Source of the DNA: Porphyromonadaceae bacterium
GTDB lineage: Bacteria > Bacteroidota > Bacteroidia > Bacteroidales > Paludibacteraceae
Direction: 5' to 3'
DNA length: 11,568 nucleotides
Assembly (NCBI GenBank): GCA_905372135.1
Contig: CAJPNS010000062.1
Span: 1-11,568 of the forward strand
Below are positions 1-5,267 of this stretch, in pieces (positions within the stretch are counted from its first letter, which is position 1; each line of letters opens with the position of its first letter). The notes under the pieces were generated by a model. The model saw only the letters and a program-made list of their open reading frames with translations. It was not told where the DNA came from and ran no database searches. The translations under genes were made by a program, and so were the position numbers.

Positions 1-58
1 AGTTCTCGGTAAGTCGATCGTTACGAAACAGCTTACAATAGAGTCTATCAAAAACCAT
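1..58 (-). CDS. 5' end of a possible minus-strand gene cut by the left edge
   Basis: An open reading frame starting with ATG at 58-56 runs to the window edge without a stop (19 codons; the peptide begins MVFDRLYCKLFRND). It is too short to recognise. The main support is upstream: a near-ideal Bacteroidota promoter on the same strand at 101-131, which would place transcription initiation near base 95 and leave an untranslated leader of roughly 35 nt. A second minus-strand frame starting at 75-73 is also open to the edge and is more hydrophobic, so the frame is not settled. The flanking bases to the left would decide it. Confidence 0.35.
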   Translation of the reverse strand, partial: MVFDRLYCKLFRNDRLTEN

Positions 59-100
59 ACAATATATGTAAGCATATTTTTTTGGTAAATATATTTTTGG

Positions 101-131
101 CAAAAATAATCATTATTTTCCAGTAGCCAAA
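101..131 (-). promoter_or_regulatory. Bacteroidota promoter for the left-edge gene
   Basis: On the minus strand a TTTG (-33 element, 131-128) is followed after 19 nt by TATTTTTG (-7 element, 108-101). This fits the Bacteroidota housekeeping sigma consensus TTTG-N17-23-TAnnTTTG. It points left, towards the partial gene at the window edge. Confidence 0.55.
103..119. repeat. 17-bp perfect AT-rich palindrome on the left promoter
   Basis: AAAATAAT, a single C, then ATTATTTT form a perfect inverted repeat with 8-bp arms. It overlaps the -7 element and the spacer of the minus-strand promoter at 101-131, which is where a repressor would bind. Because the region is very AT-rich, chance is a real alternative. 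Confidence 0.4.
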
Positions 132-276
132 TTTTTCGGCGTTAAAAATATATAAAAATGCGTTTCTGTTTATGACAGTCCGTATTCTACCCGATAAAAG
201 TTTATGCTTAGGTATCCGCTTAGTTCGCTTTTTTATAACTCTATCGCTTGAAGCTACATCTCTCGTTTTTTTATCC
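132..276. other. Non-coding spacer between divergent promoters
   Basis: This AT-rich stretch lies between the minus-strand promoter at 101-131 and the plus-strand promoter at 277-307. I see no convincing ORF (a short ATG frame near 158 stops after five codons), no tRNA-like fold and no strong inverted repeat. Confidence 0.5.
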
Positions 277-307
277 TTGCAATAGTGCCCGAATTGTTAT
301 AATTTTG
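277..307 (+). promoter_or_regulatory. Promoter of rmuC
   Basis: A TTG at 277-279 is separated by 20 nt from TAATTTTG at 300-307, a good match to the Bacteroidota -33/-7 consensus. Initiation would fall around 314, giving a leader of about 38 nt before the ATG at 352. The leader contains a 12-bp AT palindrome (324-335) and no Shine-Dalgarno sequence, as is usual in this phylum. Confidence 0.55.
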
Positions 308-351
308 TAGCTCATATAAATCTAATAATATTATTTATAACGCTTTGTCTT

Positions 352-1671
352 ATGCCTGTTTTATACCTTATTATCGGGTTCGCTTTGGGAGCTATTGTTG
401 CGCTTATCGTCTATTTTTTCTTGAACAAAAACATTGCCTCGCTCAATACGGACAATGTCGCACTCAGGGCAGACAACGCTTTGCTAAAAGAGGAATTGAA
501 CTCTAAGATACAGCAGATAACCGATTTATCGATAGAGTGCGAGCGTCTCAAGAGCGACAATGCCAACAACGAAGCCAAACTCTCGGCTCAGAAAGAGGAA
601 ATATCGAATCTAAGAGACGAACTTAATAAAGAGTTTAAGATTCTTGCCAACGAAATATTCGAAGAAAAGACGCGTAAATTCTCGCAACTCAACGAAGAGA
701 AGTTGCAAAGTATACTAAATCCGTTGAAAGAGAATATCAATAAGTTTGAGAAGAAAATAGACGAAACTTATAACAATGAGACTCGTGAGAAAACGGCTCT
801 AAAAAAGGAGTTGGAGCATATAATCAATATCAACCGACAGATGAGCGACGACGCACAAAAGCTAACAAATGCTCTGAAAGGCGATAAAAAGCTGCAAGGC
901 AATTGGGGCGAAATGCAGTTGGAGCAGATACTCGAAAAGTCGGGGCTGGAGAGAAACCTACATTACGTACGGCAGGAGTATTTCTCCGACGATGAAGGTA
1001 ATAAGCTTATCCCCGACTATGTCATTAATCTTCCGCAAGATAAACATTATATCATAGACAGTAAAGTATCGCTGGTAAACTACGAACGCTCGTTCAATGC
1101 CGATTCGGACGAAGACAGACTGTTGTACCTCAACGAACACATCAAAGACATAAAGAAGCATATAGACTTGCTTAGCCGTAAGAACTACCACCAACTCACT
1201 AATACTCCGGACTTTGTGTTTATGTATTTTGCTTTTGAATCTGCCCTTTTCTCGGCATTACAGCACGATAACACTCTCTTCGACTATGCTTTTAAAAAGA
1301 ATATTATACTTGTATCGACTACGACGCTTCTGGCGAGTCTGCGCACGGTGTCGTTCATCTGGACACAAGAAAATCAACGCAAATACGCCCTCGAAATAGC
1401 CAAGCAGGGCGGACAGCTATACGATAAATTTGTAGGTTTTATCGATAATATGGTGAAAGTGGGCAGAAGTCTCGATACGGCAAAGAGCACCTACCAAGAT
1501 GCAATGCACCAACTCGTAAAACACAATGCAAATGGCTCGTACAACGCTGGAACGATAGTGGGACAAGCCGAGGCGCTCAAAAACCTTGGAGCTACCGCAT
1601 CGAAACAGATTCCCAAAAACATTTTGGATGTGGCTCTCAAAGAAGATGGCGGTAATATCGAGATGAAATAA
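352..1671 (+). CDS. rmuC: RmuC family DNA recombination protein
   Basis: The product (439 residues, typical for the family) is a membrane-anchored RmuC protein. Residues 4-26 form one hydrophobic segment, residues from about 30 to 175 are charged and heptad-rich (a predicted coiled coil), and the RmuC domain follows. Diagnostic stretches are GNWGEMQLEQILEKSGL (from about 183), PDYVINLP, and IIDSKVSL with Asp236 and Lys238, which resemble the core of PD-(D/E)XK nucleases. In E. coli, rmuC mutants show more inversion between short inverted repeats, so a role in limiting recombination is expected; the biochemical activity is not established. It is the first gene of a two-gene unit, with only 2 bp before the next start. 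The ATG at 352 is chosen because it keeps the membrane segment and follows the promoter. Confidence 0.93.
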   Translation: MPVLYLIIGFALGAIVALIVYFFLNKNIASLNTDNVALRADNALLKEELNSKIQQITDLSIECERLKSDNANNEAKLSAQKEEISNLRDELNKEFKILANEIFEEKTRKFSQLNEEKLQSILNPLKENINKFEKKIDETYNNETREKTALKKELEHIININRQMSDDAQKLTNALKGDKKLQGNWGEMQLEQILEKSGLERNLHYVRQEYFSDDEGNKLIPDYVINLPQDKHYIIDSKVSLVNYERSFNADSDEDRLLYLNEHIKDIKKHIDLLSRKNYHQLTNTPDFVFMYFAFESALFSALQHDNTLFDYAFKKNIILVSTTTLLASLRTVSFIWTQENQRKYALEIAKQGGQLYDKFVGFIDNMVKVGRSLDTAKSTYQDAMHQLVKHNANGSYNAGTIVGQAEALKNLGATASKQIPKNILDVALKEDGGNIEMK

Positions 1672-1673
1672 TT

Positions 1674-2720
1674 ATGGATTTGATAAATAAGATATTACAG
1701 TATCGTAGCATATCTATAGTAGGTCTCGAAAAGAATACGGGTAAGACCGAAACACTCAACTTTATCATTCGTCGGGTGAAAGATTGCGGTAAGACTATCG
1801 CAGTAACATCTATCGGTATCGACGGCGAGACGGTCGATGCCGTTACGCGTACGTCGAAACCAGAGATAAGGATATATAGAGGTATGATATTCAATACCGC
1901 CGAACAATATTTTCTAAAAAAGCGTTTCTCTGCAGAAATTCTCGATATTTCAGACGAATACACTATTCTCGGCAGATTGGTTACAGCCAAAGCTCTGGGC
2001 AATGGGAGGATGTTGCTCTCGGGAGCTGCCGATACCCACACTCTGAAAAAGACTATCGAAAACAACCGCCGTTTTGGTACCGATATCACTATTGTAGACG
2101 GAGCTTTGTCGAGATTGAGTTTGGCGTCGCCGGCTATTACCGAGTCGATGATATTGGCTACGGGAGCCGCGTATTCGTCTAATATAGAGACTCTGGTGAG
2201 GAAAACCAAATTCGTATGCTCGCTTATAAACCTACCGATATACGATACCGAAAACATACGTTACAGCCACAACAACTTACCACTAAATACCGACAACGAA
2301 AAAAAAGGCGTTTATTGCCTTATAGATAATGAATTGTACGACTTGGGAGGGAGCTCAGCCCTTACCATTTCGAGTATTTCGAAAGAGAGTCTCGAAAAAA
2401 TAGCGACACACAGAAATATCTTTGTTTTCGGCATATTGTCGAATAAACTGATAGACTTCCTGATAGAAAACAACATAGCCAAAGGGATGTCGATAGTAGT
2501 AAAAGACTTTTCGACCATATTCGTGTCTGACGATAAATATCATCTCTTCGCCCGACTTGGCGGTCGAGTAGAGGTGTTGCAGAAAACCAATCTTATAGCC
2601 CTTACCGTCAATCCGACTTCGCCCGACGGTACGGTATTGAATAGCGATACGCTGCAGAAGCGTCTGGCCGATGAGATAGGCGTAGAGGTAATCGATGTAA
2701 AAAAGGTGGAGTCTCAATAA
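1674..2720 (+). CDS. P-loop NTPase resembling the aminomutase reactivase subunit KamB
   Basis: The product (348 residues, no signal peptide or membrane segment, so cytoplasmic) has a P-loop-like motif at its N terminus, GLEKNTGKT (residues 17-25). Here the first glycine is one residue further from GKT than in a classical Walker A. A second conserved-looking block is ITIVDGALSRLSLASP (from residue 138), where Asp142 is a Walker B candidate, followed by an ATGAAYS stretch. From memory this combination resembles KamB-type ATPases that, with a MutS-like partner (KamC), reactivate the B12-dependent lysine 5,6-aminomutase. No kamC or aminomutase gene lies in this window, so the assignment is tentative and the safe call is P-loop NTPase of unknown role. 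The 2-bp gap after rmuC suggests co-transcription. The 3' end overlaps yraN on the other strand by 7 bp. Confidence 0.6.
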   Translation: MDLINKILQYRSISIVGLEKNTGKTETLNFIIRRVKDCGKTIAVTSIGIDGETVDAVTRTSKPEIRIYRGMIFNTAEQYFLKKRFSAEILDISDEYTILGRLVTAKALGNGRMLLSGAADTHTLKKTIENNRRFGTDITIVDGALSRLSLASPAITESMILATGAAYSSNIETLVRKTKFVCSLINLPIYDTENIRYSHNNLPLNTDNEKKGVYCLIDNELYDLGGSSALTISSISKESLEKIATHRNIFVFGILSNKLIDFLIENNIAKGMSIVVKDFSTIFVSDDKYHLFARLGGRVEVLQKTNLIALTVNPTSPDGTVLNSDTLQKRLADEIGVEVIDVKKVESQ

Positions 2721-3112
2721 CTATCGTACGAAGACGATAGGTCGAGTGTATCGGTAGGACTGAAAGCCTCTTCGATGTGCTCTACTTCAAATCCGTTGTC
2801 GGATACGGTGATAGCCACGATTTCGAAACGAACACCGAGAGAGGTCATACCTTTTTGACGCATATATTCGTCGGTGGCGTTGATGAGGTTTTGCATCTTC
2901 TTTTTACCAACGAAACTTTCGGGGTAGCCGAAGTAGTTCGTCGAACGAGTTTTTACCTCTACTATCGATAGAAAATCGTAACGTTTGGCTATGATATCTA
3001 TCTCCCAATGCCCGTACCGCCAGTTTGTCTCGAGTATGGTATAGCCCTTGTCTTCGAGATATTTTTTAGCAATCTCCTCGCCGCGTTGCCCCAACTTATT
3101 ATGTTTAGCCAT
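2714..3112 (-). CDS. yraN: YraN family (UPF0102) endonuclease-like protein
   Basis: This small soluble protein (132 residues) has the YraN/UPF0102 signature: LGQRGEEIAKKYLEDKGY at the N terminus, ETNWRYGHWEIDIIA (Glu37, Asp39) and SIVEVKTR (Glu52, Lys54). These correspond to the Asp, Glu and Lys of a PD-(D/E)XK nuclease core. The family is widespread and related to Holliday-junction resolvases by fold, but its cellular role is unknown. The C terminus ends in a Ser/Tyr/Asp-rich tail (SSSYDSY) that looks longer than in most homologues and is encoded by a small DNA hairpin. It converges on the rmuC unit, and the two stop regions overlap. It has its own -7 element and a 14-bp palindrome upstream. 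Confidence 0.9.
   Translation of the reverse strand: MAKHNKLGQRGEEIAKKYLEDKGYTILETNWRYGHWEIDIIAKRYDFLSIVEVKTRSTNYFGYPESFVGKKKMQNLINATDEYMRQKGMTSLGVRFEIVAITVSDNGFEVEHIEEAFSPTDTLDLSSSYDSY
2721..2740. repeat. Hairpin just after the plus-strand stop, inside the yraN 3' end
   Basis: CTATCGT (2721-2727) and ACGATAG (2734-2740) pair perfectly around a 6-nt loop, starting one base after the TAA of the plus-strand NTPase gene. There is no T-run on either side, so it is not a classical intrinsic terminator. It could protect the 3' end of the plus-strand mRNA or help separate the convergent transcripts. It also encodes the tail of YraN. Confidence 0.4.
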
Positions 3113-3125
3113 TGTGTATCAGATA

Positions 3126-3139
3126 TCGGATATATCCGA
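3126..3139. promoter_or_regulatory. 14-bp perfect palindrome in the yraN leader (operator candidate)
   Basis: TCGGATATATCCGA is a perfect palindrome lying between the predicted yraN -7 element (3145-3152) and the start codon (3112), close to the expected transcription start. That position fits a repressor site or a small leader hairpin. No regulator can be named. Confidence 0.4.
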
Positions 3140-3144
3140 CAATG

Positions 3145-3152
3145 CAAAGTTA
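3145..3152 (-). promoter_or_regulatory. yraN -7 promoter element
   Basis: On the minus strand the sequence reads TAACTTTG, an exact TAnnTTTG match, with the start codon about 33 nt downstream. No clear -33 TTTG is seen; that position falls within the terminator hairpin of the upstream carboxyltransferase gene. Confidence 0.45.
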
Positions 3153-3194
3153 ATGAAAATAAGAGACTGCCATACTTTGCGGTACGACAGTCTC
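3150..3194 (-). terminator. Intrinsic terminator of the carboxyltransferase gene
   Basis: Read as minus-strand RNA, 3194-3163 folds into a 13-bp stem (outer GAGACUG/CAGUCUC) with a 6-nt loop, followed by a U-rich tail (UUAUUUUCAUUAA). The inner half pairs fully only on the minus strand, where G-U pairs replace A-C mismatches of the plus strand, so the orientation is clear. It begins 27 nt after the stop codon. Confidence 0.75.
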
Positions 3195-3220
3195 CGTAAT
3201 TATTAGCTGAATTTACTTGT

Positions 3221-5002
3221 TTACTTTTTTTCGAAGAAACCTATCACATCGCCTTTCTTAACGATCTTGCCCTGTTCGACAGCATCGATAATCTTGCCGC
3301 TGTAGTTGGCATAGACAAATTCGAGTCCGTTGGCGGGTGTCTGTATGGCACAGATAAGGTCGCCCTCTTTGAACATCTTGCCGTTTTCGGGTTTGAGCGA
3401 AATATCTTCGAAGTCGAGTTCCCACATCACCACACCGGCAGCGGTAGCGTTGATTGGTTCTGCATCGGGGTGACGTTTGATAGCCATTTCCGACAAGTCG
3501 AGTTTGACGGGAGCGGCACTCGGAGCAGCGGCGTTCTGCTTGTTCATAGCAGCTTCGAGCTCTTTGTAGAAGCGCTTCTTAGCTTCGCCCGACTTGTATT
3601 CGCGATACTGTTTTTCGTGCATAGCAAACTCGAATAGCTCTTCGTCGTCAGGACCACGATCCCAGCCGAGTTCTTCCATCTCTTTGATGAATTTCGGCAA
3701 TTCGTCGGGATAGTTGTCTTGCGGGTTTGTCGTAGAGAACTCGAATTTGTTCTTCTTGGCAAGCTCTATTATCTCTTTGTCGAGAGGTCCGGGTAGGTTA
3801 CCTGCCTTGCCGAGTATCATATTCCAAGTGGCTTGGTCCATCATTTCGTAGCGTCCGCCGCCTTTGCTCATAGAGAATATATTCATCAGAGCTACGTTCT
3901 TCACATACTGGCTGAATGGTGTCACGAGCGGTGGGTAACCGAGTTTAGGCCAAACAAACTTCACTTCGTTGAAGAGCTGTATGAGCAGTTCATCTTCGGT
4001 GAGTTCTGCCTTGCCGTCTTTTTTCAGGTTGGCGTTGATTGCAGCGTGTACCCCTTTGAGGTCTGCCATAAGCGAACCCATCATACCACCGGGCAATCCG
4101 CAAGTGATGAGCAACGAGTTCATAAAGCGGTTGCGTTCGTCGATGAAGTAACCCAAGAAGTCGTCGATGAAGCTCTGTGTGAGTTCACGAACCTTCATAT
4201 AGGCGTTCATATTGATTTCGGGCACGTCGAATCCGGCGTCTTTCAACATCTCTACGATGGTGATAACGTCGGGGTGAACCATACCCCAAGACAACGGCTC
4301 CATAGCTACGTCGAGATAGTCGACGCCTGCTTTTGCAACCTCGAGCATAGAGGCTACCGAGAAGCCCGGTCCGGTGTGTCCGTGGTACTGTACTGGGATA
4401 TTCGGGTGTCTCTCTTTGATGGCACGTACTATCTTGCCGTTCGTTTCGGGGCGACCGATACCTGCCATATCTTTCAGACATATTTCGTCGGCACCTGCGG
4501 CGATTAGTTCTTCTGCCATCTTAATGTAATATTCTGCCGTATGTACGGGCGAATATGTGATACACAGCGTTGCTTGGGCTATCATACCTGCCTCTTTTGC
4601 CCACACTATCGAGGGGATAATGTTGCGGGTATCGTTCAGACCGCAGAAGATACGTGTGATATCGACGCCCTGAGCCTTTTTGACACGGTACATCAGTTTA
4701 CGCACATCGGCGGGAACGGGGTTCATACGGAGACCGTTCAGACCTCTGTCGAGCATATGCGTCTGAATACCTGCGTCGTTGAAAAATTTACAGAAAGCCC
4801 TCACCGAATGGTTTGGGTTTTCGCCATAGAGGAGGTTTACCTGCTCCGAGGCACCGCCGTTGGTCTCTACGCGAGCGAAGCAGCCCATCTCGATGATGTG
4901 AGGTGCAACCTTTTCCAATTGGTCTTTGCGTGGCACGTACTTACCCGAAGCCTGCCACATGTCCCTATAAACAAGACTTAATTTAATCTCTTTTTTCTTC
5001 AT
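3221..5002 (-). CDS. PycB/OadA-like carboxyltransferase with a biotinyl-like domain lacking the acceptor lysine
   Basis: This 593-residue protein matches the carboxyltransferase subunit of oxaloacetate decarboxylase (OadA) and two-subunit pyruvate carboxylase (PycB), which move CO2 between biotin and pyruvate/oxaloacetate. The HMGL-like TIM barrel (about 5-300) contains YRDMWQAS with metal ligand Asp14, CLKDMAG with Lys177 (the carbamylated lysine position) and YHGHTGPG with His207 and His209. The conserved PycB/OadA domain follows (about 300-480; PPLVTPFSQYV, ILGKAG). After an Ala/Pro-rich linker (about 488-498), residues 515-593 look like a biotinyl/lipoyl domain, but the EAMKM site is replaced by QTPANG (554-559) with no lysine. 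It therefore probably cannot carry biotin itself and would need a separate carrier encoded elsewhere. No biotin carboxylase, carrier or membrane decarboxylase subunit gene is adjacent. Own promoter and terminator. Confidence 0.85.
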   Translation of the reverse strand: MKKKEIKLSLVYRDMWQASGKYVPRKDQLEKVAPHIIEMGCFARVETNGGASEQVNLLYGENPNHSVRAFCKFFNDAGIQTHMLDRGLNGLRMNPVPADVRKLMYRVKKAQGVDITRIFCGLNDTRNIIPSIVWAKEAGMIAQATLCITYSPVHTAEYYIKMAEELIAAGADEICLKDMAGIGRPETNGKIVRAIKERHPNIPVQYHGHTGPGFSVASMLEVAKAGVDYLDVAMEPLSWGMVHPDVITIVEMLKDAGFDVPEINMNAYMKVRELTQSFIDDFLGYFIDERNRFMNSLLITCGLPGGMMGSLMADLKGVHAAINANLKKDGKAELTEDELLIQLFNEVKFVWPKLGYPPLVTPFSQYVKNVALMNIFSMSKGGGRYEMMDQATWNMILGKAGNLPGPLDKEIIELAKKNKFEFSTTNPQDNYPDELPKFIKEMEELGWDRGPDDEELFEFAMHEKQYREYKSGEAKKRFYKELEAAMNKQNAAAPSAAPVKLDLSEMAIKRHPDAEPINATAAGVVMWELDFEDISLKPENGKMFKEGDLICAIQTPANGLEFVYANYSGKIIDAVEQGKIVKKGDVIGFFEKK

Positions 5003-5039
5003 ATTATTTGATGTTAAAAAAATTCCGTATTACAGGTGG

Positions 5040-5047
5040 CAAAGTTA
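5040..5047 (-). promoter_or_regulatory. -7 promoter element of the carboxyltransferase gene
   Basis: TAACTTTG on the minus strand matches TAnnTTTG exactly, 38 nt upstream of the ATG. The nearest TTTG (5063-5060) is only 12 nt away, closer than normal for a -33. A properly spaced -33 region would overlap the left arm of the inverted repeat at 5068-5117, which suggests control by a bound factor. Confidence 0.45.
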
Positions 5048-5067
5048 CTAAAAAGTTTTCAAATCAT

Positions 5068-5117
5068 CGGTATATTTATATATGATATTTCAGTGGTGTT
5101 ATAGCTCAAATATACCG
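5068..5117. repeat. 10-bp perfect inverted repeat upstream of the carboxyltransferase gene
   Basis: CGGTATATTT (5068-5077) and AAATATACCG (5108-5117) are exact reverse complements separated by 30 nt. They lie in the 265-bp spacer between the carboxyltransferase start and the LRR gene stop, just upstream of the -7 element. The centre-to-centre distance of the arms is 40 bp, about four helical turns, so two operator half-sites on one DNA face are plausible; a long-loop RNA hairpin is the alternative. No ORF or tRNA is seen in this spacer. Confidence 0.45.
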
Positions 5118-5192
5118 CAATAACCCCACTCTGTTGGATGCAAATTATCGACAGATTATATATCTCACCAAGCCGCAACAACGTACTCAAAT

Positions 5193-5226
5193 AAAAAAGG
5201 GCGAACTTGTTTGTTCGTCCTTTTTA
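5193..5226 (-). terminator. Terminator of the LRR gene, probably bidirectional
   Basis: An 8-bp stem, GGGCGAAC (5199-5206) with GTTCGTCC (5213-5220), closes a 6-nt loop and is flanked by A6 on the left and T5 on the right. It lies 42 bp beyond the LRR stop codon. The fold is slightly better on the plus strand (G-U pair) than on the minus strand (one A-C mismatch), but a U-run follows it on both strands. Confidence 0.7.
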
Positions 5227-5267
5227 TCGTATTACGCAATTTTATTCGTATTGCCCTCTGTAATTGA

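Noticed and set aside
132..276. A possible tRNA or small RNA in the left spacer
   Set aside because: No cloverleaf arms, T-loop sequence or terminator hairpin could be found there.
1637..2257. A 206-codon minus-strand ORF opposite the NTPase gene
   Set aside because: It is antisense to a gene with a P-loop and a 2-bp operon junction with rmuC; there is no promoter element or family signature for the antisense frame.
352..3112. RmuC, a P-loop NTPase and YraN considered as a nuclease-ATPase defence system
   Set aside because: RmuC and YraN are widespread housekeeping families, YraN is on the opposite strand with its own promoter, and the NTPase resembles an aminomutase reactivase rather than a defence ATPase.
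3833..4507. A 224-codon plus-strand ORF inside the carboxyltransferase gene
   Set aside because: It lies wholly antisense to a gene with clear family motifs, and its His/Cys/Val-rich product has no recognisable domain; it follows from the codon bias of the real gene.
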